Positions 45,308 to 53,056 of a stretch of 64,000 nt of DNA are shown piece after piece (positions within the stretch are counted from its first letter, which is position 1; every line of letters starts with the position of its first letter). The DNA is from CAZSXU01 sp964610505 (lineage in GTDB: Bacteria; Arandabacterota; Arandabacteria; JAGLYR01), in NCBI GenBank assembly GCA_964610505.1, contig CAZSXU010000017.1, positions 25,854 through 89,853 of the forward strand, given 5' to 3'. A program made the translations under genes and the position numbers. The notes beneath the pieces are model-generated. The model had not been told where the DNA came from. It saw nothing but the letters and a program-made list of their open reading frames with translations, and made no database searches.

Positions 45308-46621
45308 TTGGCTCTGGAGTTTCTGAAGCGGAAGAAGGCGAAGACCCGCGTGTGCGTCGTCGGTCTGGACGGCGTGCCGCACTCCATGCTGGAGCGGTTC
45401 TGCCGCGAAGGGATCACACCTCGAATGGACGCGATTCTCCGAACGGGCACTCACCGGAGGATGAAGGTGACGCTGCCGGAAATCTCCGCGGTGAGCTGGC
45501 CGTCCTTCATGACCGGAGTGAACCCCGGAACCCACGGGATCTACGGCTTCACCGATCTCAAATCCGGAACCTACAACATGACGTTTCCCTCCTTTCGGGA
45601 TCTCAAGGCCCCAACGTTCTGGGACCGGCTGGGTGAGTCCAAGAAGCGCTCCGTGGTGATCAACCAGCCGTCGACGTATCCGGCCCGGCAGATTCCGGGC
45701 GTTCTGATTTCGGGATTCGTGGCGATCGACCTCGGCCGCGCCGTCCACCCTGCCGTCATTAAGCCCCTTCTTGAGAAGTGGGACTACCGGATCGACATCG
45801 ACACGATGAAGAGCCGGGAAGACCACGAATTCCTGATGAAAGATCTGGACCGGACGCTCGTGGGGCGAGAGCGCGCCTTCGAGTACTTCTGGAAGGAAAT
45901 CGACTGGGACCTCTTCGAGCTCGTGATCACCGGGACGGACCGGATCCAGCACTACCTGTGGTCGGCGATCGAGAACGAATCCCATGCCTTCCACTCCCGC
46001 GCCCTGGAGTACTACGGCAAGGTGGACGCCTTTGTCGGCAGGATCTACGACGCCTTCGGAGACGTTTCCGGAACCGACGGGGACGGTTTCTTTCTCCTCT
46101 CGGACCACGGGTTCACGGGGATCAAGCAGGAGGTGTACCTCAACCGGTGGTTGGTTCAGAACGGGTTTCTCCGCTTTGAGAAGGAGACACCGGAGTCCCT
46201 GGCCGATATTTCGCCGGATGCCAAGGCCTTCGTGATGGACCCGAACCGGATCTACATTCACCGCAGGGGGCGCTATCCCAAGGGCTCGGTCGAAGCGGGC
46301 GAGCTCGAGAAGGTCAAGACCGAGATCAGAGCCGGCCTGGAGGCTCTCGAGCACGACGGCGAGAAGGTGTTCTTCAAGATCTTCGACCGGGGCGAGGTCT
46401 ACTCGGGACCCGTTGTTCAGGACGGGCCGGATCTTGTGGCCGTGGGCAACTATGGTTTCGACGTCAAGGGATCGCCCAAGGAAACGGACCTCTTCAAGCG
46501 CACCAACCTCGAGGGCATGCACACCTGGGACGACGCCTTCTTCTGGAGCAAGGACGCCACGCCGGAGGATTTGAACATCACGGATCTGGCGGGGATTATT
46601 CTGAAGAAGCTCGGGGCGTGA
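45308..46621 (+). CDS. Alkaline-phosphatase superfamily phosphodiesterase-like enzyme 2 (soluble)
   Basis: 437 residues from TTG 45308 (AAAGGACGG upstream), no signal peptide. Metal and catalytic positions: Asp21 (GLDGVPHSM), nucleophile Ser66 (VSWPSFMTG), Asp and His in TGTDRIQHYLW (about 210), SDHGFTG (about 267) and a final His in GMHTWDDAFF (about 408). The Ser at the nucleophile position, against Thr in enzyme 1, is within the superfamily's range. The final His context is unlike enzyme 1. It probably belongs to the same operon as sat and cysC although a repeat cassette intervenes. A terminator follows about 350 bases downstream. Confidence 0.88.
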   Translation: MALEFLKRKKAKTRVCVVGLDGVPHSMLERFCREGITPRMDAILRTGTHRRMKVTLPEISAVSWPSFMTGVNPGTHGIYGFTDLKSGTYNMTFPSFRDLKAPTFWDRLGESKKRSVVINQPSTYPARQIPGVLISGFVAIDLGRAVHPAVIKPLLEKWDYRIDIDTMKSREDHEFLMKDLDRTLVGRERAFEYFWKEIDWDLFELVITGTDRIQHYLWSAIENESHAFHSRALEYYGKVDAFVGRIYDAFGDVSGTDGDGFFLLSDHGFTGIKQEVYLNRWLVQNGFLRFEKETPESLADISPDAKAFVMDPNRIYIHRRGRYPKGSVEAGELEKVKTEIRAGLEALEHDGEKVFFKIFDRGEVYSGPVVQDGPDLVAVGNYGFDVKGSPKETDLFKRTNLEGMHTWDDAFFWSKDATPEDLNITDLAGIILKKLGA

Positions 46622-46782
46622 GCGAGCGACAAGGCGACGGCCGGTCAAACCCAGAGCCAGCCACAGATTGCACAGATTTCACAGAACCAGGGTCAAGTCC
46701 GAGCTCGACTTTCGACTATCGACTCTCTCGGCCCGGAACGGGCCGCCCTTCGTGTGGTTCGTGGTGAAGGCTCTCGGGCTTC

Positions 46783-46848
46783 GGGCTGGCTGCGGGCAGG
46801 GCTCGGCGGCGAAGGTTCGCCGGAACGAGCGCCGCAGCGCAAGGCCCG
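46783..46848. repeat. Dispersed palindromic element, short copy 4
   Basis: GGGCTGGCTGCGG at 46783 and CCGCAGCGCAAGGCCCG ending at 46848 are the outer arms; the inner part is reduced compared with copies 1-3. Confidence 0.7.
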
Positions 46849-46898
46849 AACTGCGGAGAGTCGAAAGTCGAAAGTTGAGAGTCGATAGGCCATACCCA

Positions 46899-46950
46899 GG
46901 GCCGGCCGCGGGGAGCGCTCGCCGGAACGAGCGCCGCGGCGCAAGGCCCG
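46899..46950. repeat. Dispersed palindromic element, short copy 5
   Basis: GGGCCGGCCGCGGGGAGCGC at 46899 and GCCGCGGCGCAAGGCCCG ending at 46950. Preceded by GAAAGTCGAAAG words and CATACCCAGGGCC, the same order as around copy 1. Confidence 0.7.
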
Positions 46951-46969
46951 TTCGAAAAACACAGAAGAA

Positions 46970-47000
46970 GGGCGACTCGTTGAGTCGCCCGTTTTAATTT
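46970..47000. terminator. Bidirectional terminator between the two convergent operons
   Basis: GGGCGACTC, loop GTT, GAGTCGCCC, then GTTTTAATTT on the plus strand; the minus strand has a pyrimidine-rich tail (CTTCTTCTGTGTTTTT). It can stop the AP2 operon from the left and the membrane-protein operon from the right. Confidence 0.8.
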
Positions 47001-47039
47001 GTTTGTGCATCTGTGAAATCTGTGGCTTGCTCTTTCTAT

Positions 47040-47807
47040 CTACTCCACATGGAATATCGGTTTGAGCCCGAAACCGATCGCCACGGAGAACACGCAAAAC
47101 AGCGTCAGCCAGTGCCCGATCCAGCTCTCGAAACCGAAGCGCCGGGACGGATACGCAATCTCAATGGCTTCCACCATGGAACCCTTGAGATTCGGCCCGT
47201 CGGCCAGGTTCGCGAAGGGCCTTCCCACGGCCATCTTCCCGATGAATTCCCGGTCCTCGATGCGGAACGCCAGATCAAAAACACCCGCCCTTGTGGCGTG
47301 CACGCGCCAGTCGACTTCCCGTTCGGTCGGAATGCGCAGCTTGGGCGTCTCGATTTCCACGCCCTCGGGGGCAAGGAGGTCCACTTCCGGCAGTCCTCCG
47401 CGCCCGGAGAGCCTGACCTTGACGATGGCCGACTCCCCCGCTTCCAGGGGCCGGTGCCCGAACCGTGGATCCATGTCGTAGAGAATGAACACCACAGGAA
47501 TGACGATCAGGATCGCCGCAATGATCACAAGACGCACGTATTGGAGATTGGCCTTGAGGATTCGACCCTGGGTCCTCCACAAGACCCGCATGTCGTCCTG
47601 GTACAGGCGCAGTTCGATGAAGTGCATCTTGATGCGATCCTTGACGGCCCTCATCTTCTCCTGGTTCGTCGTGTACTTAAACAGGAACAGCATCACGACG
47701 CCCGTCACCGCCGACATCACGAACAGCGCCCAGAAGGCGCCCAAGGACTCGAGCGGCGCGTAGACCGTGTCGAAGAACTTCGAGACCGCGTGTTGAATGG
47801 CGTTCAT
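47040..47807 (-). CDS. Membrane protein with EMC3/YidC-like layout
   Basis: 255 residues. Helices lie at about 24-45 and 93-112 and near the C-terminus (about 232-252). Between the first two is a long charged amphipathic stretch (TTNQEKMRAVKDRIKMHFIEL...MRVLWRTQGRIL) reminiscent of the cytosolic coiled hairpin of EMC3/DUF106/YidC-family insertases. A beta-rich extracytoplasmic domain (about 125-215: VKVRLSGRGGLPEVDLLAPEGVEIETPKL) is not part of those families. The insertase link is shape-based inference. It is the last gene of the minus AP operon, following the RHH-like gene by 29 bases, and so is part of this locus. Confidence 0.7.
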   Translation of the reverse strand: MNAIQHAVSKFFDTVYAPLESLGAFWALFVMSAVTGVVMLFLFKYTTNQEKMRAVKDRIKMHFIELRLYQDDMRVLWRTQGRILKANLQYVRLVIIAAILIVIPVVFILYDMDPRFGHRPLEAGESAIVKVRLSGRGGLPEVDLLAPEGVEIETPKLRIPTEREVDWRVHATRAGVFDLAFRIEDREFIGKMAVGRPFANLADGPNLKGSMVEAIEIAYPSRRFGFESWIGHWLTLFCVFSVAIGFGLKPIFHVE

Positions 47808-47836
47808 ACACCTCTCCCCGGGAACCGAGAATCGAG

Positions 47837-48031
47837 CTAGGAAATGTACCCAAGCCCCTGAAGCTTCTTCTTGATTTCCTCTTCGGAGTCCGCCTCACCG
47901 AAGGTGGACATCTCCTTCTCGACGATGTGGTTGATGAACTCCTCGACCGACGTGTAGCCGGCCACCTTGGCGTACTTCTCGGCCTTCTCGTAGATCTCCT
48001 TCTCGATCTTGACCTTGTGTCCCCCGAACAT
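47837..48031 (-). CDS. Second small RHH-like protein with LGY C-terminal tail
   Basis: 64 residues. GHKVKIEKEIYEKAEKYAK...TSVEEFINHIVEKEM has the strand-helix-helix pattern of ribbon-helix-helix or related small DNA/protein-binding proteins. The tail SEEEIKKKLQGLGYIS is the same kind as on APS kinase and the first RHH-like protein. AAGGAGAGG precedes the ATG. It lies downstream of the 153/154-bp tandem repeat and the AP3 gene in the minus operon, mirroring the position of the first RHH-like gene in the plus operon. Confidence 0.75.
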   Translation of the reverse strand: MFGGHKVKIEKEIYEKAEKYAKVAGYTSVEEFINHIVEKEMSTFGEADSEEEIKKKLQGLGYIS

Positions 48032-48107
48032 GCGCCCTCTCCTTCTTCAGCGTCAAAGCCGCCGGCTAATCCTCTTCCGGTTCCGGCCCGTCACCTCTCA
48101 AACGGCG

Positions 48108-48457
48108 GGATTACCCGGTGACAGGACCCGTTGAGAGTGCCCAACCAACACAGCGACGAAGCCAGCGGCGGACCTTTTTCCGAATCCAGGCCCCGGACCG
48201 CCGTCTCTCAACGGGTGGCGCCGGGTAGGGCTCCCGCCGCGCGCAGGAACGAGCACGGTGGGATCACCCGGTGACAGAACCCGTTGAGAGTGCCCAACCA
48301 GACCCAGCGACGAAGCCAGCGGCGGACCTTTTTCCGAATCCAGGCCCCGGACCGCCGTCTCTCAACGGGTGGCGCCGGGTAGGGCTCCCGCCGCGCGCAG
48401 GAACGAGCACGGTGGGATCACCCGGTGACAGGACCCGTTGAGAGTGCCCAACCAGCC
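48108..48457. repeat. Tandem repeat, 153/154-bp unit, about 2.3 copies
   Basis: Units begin GGAT[TC]ACCCGGTGACAG at 48108, 48261 and 48415; the third breaks off near 48457. Units are nearly identical. Each full unit contains a perfect 12-bp inverted repeat, ACCCGTTGAGAG against CTCTCAACGGGT, 67 bases apart (48126-48137 and 48205-48216 in unit 1). A decayed relative, CTCTCAAACGGCGGG, comes just before unit 1. No gene is visible in 48032-48477. Confidence 0.92.
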
Positions 48458-48477
48458 TGGCCGGGGCAAAGCCCCTG

Positions 48478-50475
48478 CTATCGAGCCGCAACGCGAGGAG
48501 CTTCCCCGAAAACGTTGCGCCCGATCATCTCGGGCGTCTGCTCGATCCCGAACTCGTTCAGAATCGTCGGCGCCAGGTCCACCAGCGCCGGATCGTCCAC
48601 TGCAATCCGTTTGTTGGTAAACAGGATGCCCGGGATCAGCTCCGTGGCCATGCAGTGATCCCCGCTCCACTTCTTCATATTGTCGGCGAACAGCCCCGCT
48701 TCGGGACCCGGAATCTTCCCCAGCGCCGTTTCCCAGGACGCGCGGTAGCCGTCGTTGTAGCCCACGACCATGTCGGGCGCCACGTCCATGCAGTCTCCCG
48801 CGTACGTCTTGTCGGCGCGGTAGACCTTGAGAATCGCGCGCTCGCCGGTTTCCGGATCGATCACCGCCTCCAGCTTCTCGATCAGCTCTTTCGTCAGCTC
48901 CTCGGTCTGGTATCCCGGGCTCACCGTGCCGTATCCCTCTCGGCCCTTCAGGTTGAGATACAGGCAGTTGATTCCCAGCGCGTACGCTTTCGTGCCCCGC
49001 CAGTCCACGTTCACAAAGAATTCTCCACTGCTCTTCTTCCGCTTGTCCCGCAGCTCGATGTATCCGTTCTGGTACAACCACGAGTTAAGGTGGAAAGAGC
49101 GCCGGTAGGAGGTGAACCCGTGGTCGGAGAGCACCATCACCGTCTCATCCGGCCCCATCGCATCCAGCGCATATCCCAGCACCGAATCGATCCGGCAGTA
49201 ATACCGGGGAATCACCTCTCCGTACTTCGCGAAGTCCTCGGGATTGTTCATCGGGTGGTTCGGATCCATGAAGCGTCCGAACATGTGAGAAATAGGGTCG
49301 GTCGTGGAGAAGTAGCAGAAATAGAGCCCTTCGTCGAACCGGTCCATCTCGTACTTGAACATCCGGATTCGCTCTTGCAGCACGAATTCGCTCTGCTGGA
49401 GGAATTCCTCCTCGTTGAGCCTGCCCTCATTCAGAGCCCACGTGTCCTCCGGCATCCCCTGCGTATAGAAAAGACCGATCGCCTTGGCCAGCTCTTTCGA
49501 GTACCCCGGCGGCGTGCAAATGCAGGTTGCGGGCGGCGGATTGAGGGGATCGAAATTGAGCGGCGACACGTACAGCTTGAATTCCGGATGGACTTCCTTC
49601 ACGTAGAACCGGGCGATGGATCGGAGCGACGTGGGCTGGCCCACAATGGACATCAGGACTTCCATGCCCCTGGAGAGCATCTTGAACTCCACGGGCTTCC
49701 AGTCGCTCCACTCTCCCTCTTTCATCATCCACTCTTCGCCGCCCACCCGGATCTTGGCCACGGGTTCAGCCGGATCCACCCAGACGGTGAAGGGCGCTTC
49801 CACTTTCCTCGCCTCATCGCCCTCTCCCACTCGAGGTCCCACCAGGGCCGCCTCGATTCTGTGGTTCTTCATCGCGACCTCGATGATCTTGCCGCCCTCC
49901 ACATCGCCACCGACCTGAGGCTCGGTCGTGTAGAAAGAGAAGGTTCCATAGGTTCCAAGGATGTCCGGCGTCCCCATTCCCGAGAGCGACGGACCCCTCA
50001 TCTCCACCGGCGGATAGTTGGACGGGAGTTTCAGAACCCGGCAGGGAATGTCATGCTCTTCCAGAAGTTCCCAGAAGGCGACCCCTTGCCTGAGAAGGCG
50101 CGTGCCCTTCTCGTCGGTGACCGAGGTCGAGAGATAGGGCAAGTAGTTCTCGGGAGTGCGGGCCACGAAGTCAAAGATCCCGTGCCCGCCCGGATTCTGC
50201 CCCGTGATGAAGTTGGACCAGGCAACCGGGCTCTGGGGAGGCGTGCTGGACGTAAGGGGAGAAAATCCGCCTCCCTCGGCCAGGCGGCGAAAATTGGGCA
50301 GCTTTCCCTCGTCCATCAGCCTCTGCGTCAGCCGCGGGTCCATCCCGTCGAACCCCAGGACGAGGACCCTCTTGGCTTTCGGAGCGTCTCCCCCCGCGAG
50401 GACGGGGATCAGGAAGGACAGAGCGACAAGAGCGGCCGCCGCTGCAATCCAACTGTTTCTGGAACGTGCTTTCAA
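48478..50475 (-). CDS. Alkaline-phosphatase superfamily enzyme 3 (membrane-anchored or exported)
   Basis: 665 residues from TTG 50475; AAAGGAGAG lies just before it and the preceding gene ends 41 bases upstream. An N-terminal hydrophobic segment (WIAAAAALVALSFLIPVLAGG) exports or anchors it. Metal/catalytic positions: GFDGMD (Asp), PVAWSNFITG (nucleophile Ser), STTDPISHMF (Asp, His), LSDHGFTS (Asp, His) and KWSGDHCMA (final His). An insertion of about 150 residues (about 190-340) is shared with enzyme 4 and absent from enzymes 1 and 2. The C-terminal GILFTNKRI...DLAPTIL is the usual end of the domain. It is probably periplasmic, acting on a phospho- or sulfo-diester there. Confidence 0.9.
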   Translation of the reverse strand: MKARSRNSWIAAAAALVALSFLIPVLAGGDAPKAKRVLVLGFDGMDPRLTQRLMDEGKLPNFRRLAEGGGFSPLTSSTPPQSPVAWSNFITGQNPGGHGIFDFVARTPENYLPYLSTSVTDEKGTRLLRQGVAFWELLEEHDIPCRVLKLPSNYPPVEMRGPSLSGMGTPDILGTYGTFSFYTTEPQVGGDVEGGKIIEVAMKNHRIEAALVGPRVGEGDEARKVEAPFTVWVDPAEPVAKIRVGGEEWMMKEGEWSDWKPVEFKMLSRGMEVLMSIVGQPTSLRSIARFYVKEVHPEFKLYVSPLNFDPLNPPPATCICTPPGYSKELAKAIGLFYTQGMPEDTWALNEGRLNEEEFLQQSEFVLQERIRMFKYEMDRFDEGLYFCYFSTTDPISHMFGRFMDPNHPMNNPEDFAKYGEVIPRYYCRIDSVLGYALDAMGPDETVMVLSDHGFTSYRRSFHLNSWLYQNGYIELRDKRKKSSGEFFVNVDWRGTKAYALGINCLYLNLKGREGYGTVSPGYQTEELTKELIEKLEAVIDPETGERAILKVYRADKTYAGDCMDVAPDMVVGYNDGYRASWETALGKIPGPEAGLFADNMKKWSGDHCMATELIPGILFTNKRIAVDDPALVDLAPTILNEFGIEQTPEMIGRNVFGEAPRVAAR

Positions 50476-50516
50476 CGCGACTCTCCTTTCCCGGCCCGTG
50501 CTCGTCACCGGCGCGC

Positions 50517-52697
50517 TCAGCCCGTCCCGGTAACGGGTCCGGGCGGGCTCGGCAGCTCGGTGACGGCTGCCTCCGTGCCCCCCGATTCCTTCGCACTGGA
50601 GTCGCCTCTGCCGTTGATCAAGGTACGGCCGTCCATGTAGGGCGGCACCGGAACACCGAACAGATGGAGAACCGTAGGCGCGATGTCGATGATGTGCGGG
50701 TGATCGGCGTCGATCTTCAGGTTCGTAAACAGGATCCCGGGCACCAGCGCCGGATCCAGACAGTGATCCCCGCTCCACGCCTTCTTGTTGTCGTTGAACA
50801 CGACGTCGTTCACGATCCCGGTGGCACAATCCCAGGATGCGCGAAATCCGTCGTTGTACCCGATCACCAGATCGGGGGCGTTGTCGACGTAGGGCCCGCG
50901 GTAGATGTCGGTCGCGATGTAGACGTTGCGGACGGCCGTCTCGCCCGTGCCGGTATCTTTGAGCCCCTGGATTCTATCCCGGAGTTCCTTCTTGAGGGCC
51001 TCGGCTTCCTCGCCTCGCTTCACGATTCCCTTCGCCTCCCGTCCCTCGATGTTGAAATAGACCCCGCCCAGACCCAGCGCGTAAGCCTTCGTTCGCGACC
51101 AGTCCACGTCCTGGAGCCATTCTCGAGAGTCGGAGCGGCCGTCTTTGAGAGTCATGTAGCCGTTTTGAACCAACCAGGAATTGAGGTTGACCCCTCGCCG
51201 GAACGCCTTGAAACCGTGGTCCGACATCACGATCAGCGCCTCCCGCGGCGTCATCCGCTTCCTCACCCGGCCGATCAGATCGTCCATCCGCACGTACAGG
51301 TCTTCGATGGAATCCTTGTGAACCTCGGTGTCCTGTCCCTCGCTGGCCGGGTGACCGGGGACCAGGTAGCGGAACATCATGTGCTGCACCCGGTCCGTCG
51401 TGTCGAATACGCAGGCAACAAGCCCCTTCCGAACTTTCTCGAGCTCGTTGAAGAGCATCTTCTCCCGCTCATCGTGGCACGTGTACGCCTGCTCGAGGAA
51501 CGCACCCTCATCGATCACCCTCTCGTTCAGAGCCCAGGTGTCCTCCGCGAGACCCAGGGTGGCGTAGGGTCCGATCAGCTTCGAGAGATACACGGCGTAC
51601 ACGAAAGGCTGGGCGATGGGAAGCGCCGGCTTCTCGGGATCGATGTGGATCGGTGTCACGTAGAGCCCGAAGTCGGGCTCGAAACCGGTCACGTAAAACC
51701 GGGCGATTCCACGAACCTTGATCCCGAACGCCGCCGCGAACTCGAGCTGAATCCACGGCGAGTATTCCCGCTCACCGAGTTCAATCTTTCGCCCGGAGAT
51801 CTGGATCGTCGCCCGTTTGGCCGCTCGATCCACAACCGCCGTAAACGGGATCTTCATGGGAACGGGATCACGGAGCATGGAATTGACCGGCCCTTCGATC
51901 TCCGAGTGAATCGTATCCCCTTCGAAAGTCACCGGAATTCGAACGCCGCCGGTATGTTCCTGATCGCCGTTCGTAGACGTCGTGTAGTAGCTGAAAGTCC
52001 CCTGCGTGCCCTTGAGATCCGGAACACAAAGCCCGGAAACCAGCACCCCCCGGAACTTCTCGGGCGGAAACGTAATCGGCACCCGCAGGATCGAAGAGAA
52101 GATCCCGCGGTCTCCCAGGTGGTGCCAGAAGGGAACGCCCCTGCGGAGCAGGCGGATTTTGGGTTTGCCGAGGGGAATCGCGTATTTCCCGATCTTCCAG
52201 GTTCGCGATGTCGACCCGATGTCCGCCGATGAGAGCACGGGGAAGTACGTCCGCCGATCCGGGGTCAGGAAGTCGAACACGTTATGCTTGGCGGGATGCG
52301 AACCGGTCAGAAAGGAGGACCAGGCCGCCGGAGAAATCGACGGCGAGGTGGTTTTCAATGGGCGGAAGGTTCCCTCCTCGGCCAGTTTCGCGAAGTTCGG
52401 CAGCTTGCCCGCTTCCATGAACTGCTTTGTGAGCTTAGGGTCCATGCCGTCGAGACCCACGATGACCACGCGATCAAACAGGGCGTCTCGAGTCCCGCGC
52501 CGCTTCCTCTTGAGAATCAGAAAGCGGATGGGCCAGATGAGAACGGTCCCGATGGCGACGAAGATCGTGAGGAACAGCACGGCGAACGAAGTCAGGAAAG
52601 CGAATCCCGCCCCCGGACCTACGTAGGCTTGTGCTTCGACGCAGGTCCCTGCGATCGCGGCGGAAAGGAGGAGAGCCGGCGCAAGCATTCTTCTCAA
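50517..52697 (-). CDS. Alkaline-phosphatase superfamily enzyme 4 (membrane-anchored)
   Basis: 726 residues. TTG 52697 is preferred: AGAGGTC stands eight bases upstream and it adds the basic residues LRR before the hydrophobic core; ATG 52688 is the alternative. A signal-like segment (MLAPALLLSAAIAG) and a second strong helix (about 30-60: FLTSFAVLFLTIFVAIGTVLI, then KRKRRG) anchor it. Catalytic set: VGLDGMD, AAWSSFLTG (Ser), DTTDRVQHMMF, MSDHGFKA, AWSGDHCLD. About 45% of readable positions resemble enzyme 3 by eye, so the two are likely a tandem duplication. First gene of the minus operon. Confidence 0.9.
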   Translation of the reverse strand: MRRMLAPALLLSAAIAGTCVEAQAYVGPGAGFAFLTSFAVLFLTIFVAIGTVLIWPIRFLILKRKRRGTRDALFDRVVIVGLDGMDPKLTKQFMEAGKLPNFAKLAEEGTFRPLKTTSPSISPAAWSSFLTGSHPAKHNVFDFLTPDRRTYFPVLSSADIGSTSRTWKIGKYAIPLGKPKIRLLRRGVPFWHHLGDRGIFSSILRVPITFPPEKFRGVLVSGLCVPDLKGTQGTFSYYTTSTNGDQEHTGGVRIPVTFEGDTIHSEIEGPVNSMLRDPVPMKIPFTAVVDRAAKRATIQISGRKIELGEREYSPWIQLEFAAAFGIKVRGIARFYVTGFEPDFGLYVTPIHIDPEKPALPIAQPFVYAVYLSKLIGPYATLGLAEDTWALNERVIDEGAFLEQAYTCHDEREKMLFNELEKVRKGLVACVFDTTDRVQHMMFRYLVPGHPASEGQDTEVHKDSIEDLYVRMDDLIGRVRKRMTPREALIVMSDHGFKAFRRGVNLNSWLVQNGYMTLKDGRSDSREWLQDVDWSRTKAYALGLGGVYFNIEGREAKGIVKRGEEAEALKKELRDRIQGLKDTGTGETAVRNVYIATDIYRGPYVDNAPDLVIGYNDGFRASWDCATGIVNDVVFNDNKKAWSGDHCLDPALVPGILFTNLKIDADHPHIIDIAPTVLHLFGVPVPPYMDGRTLINGRGDSSAKESGGTEAAVTELPSPPGPVTGTG

Positions 52698-52796
52698 GGT
52701 GTTTGACCTCTTGGATGATTCCGAACAGACGCGGTGCCCGGAAAACGGAAAGACAGCGCCCAGATCCGGCCGGACGACGACCGGGAACAACAGAAT

Positions 52797-52825
52797 AAAG
52801 TAGCAGTGAGATGACCGACTGTCAA
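52797..52825 (-). promoter_or_regulatory. Sigma70-type promoter of the minus AP operon
   Basis: Minus strand TTGACA (perfect), 17 bases, TACTTT, about 100 bases before the TTG at 52697. The rest of 52698-53056 shows no gene. Confidence 0.55.
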
Positions 52826-53056
52826 GTTGACCCCCGACAGCCATCCCACCTCTCGGGGCAATTCCCCGGTACCCAGGTTATCGGACGAGGATGGCGTATC
52901 TTTAATTCCGATAACGGATAAGTAGGAACTCGGAGATACCGGGGCCCCACGGGCGCCTGCACTCAGGCGTCCGATTCCGCTTGACGGTCGCTTGCCCGAC
53001 GCCGATGATCCCTCCGGGTGAGTCATCGCCAACACCCCCCATCGAGGATCTCAGCG

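Larger units (their letters stand above)
46659..47027. repeat. CACAGATT-bounded cassette D holding two palindromic elements
   Basis: Left end AGCCACAGATTGCACAGATT at 46659; right end CATCTGTGAAATCTGTGG from 47008. Inside are shortened palindromic elements (copies 4 and 5), GAAAGTCGAAAGTTGAGAGT words and a bidirectional terminator. It fills the gap between the two convergent operons. Confidence 0.75.

Noticed and set aside
48655..50640. A 661-residue open frame on the plus strand opposite AP3
   Set aside because: It is antisense to a gene with all AP-superfamily motifs. Its composition (many Arg, His, Val, Pro) is that expected from the complement of GC-rich codons, and it has no motif or ribosome site.
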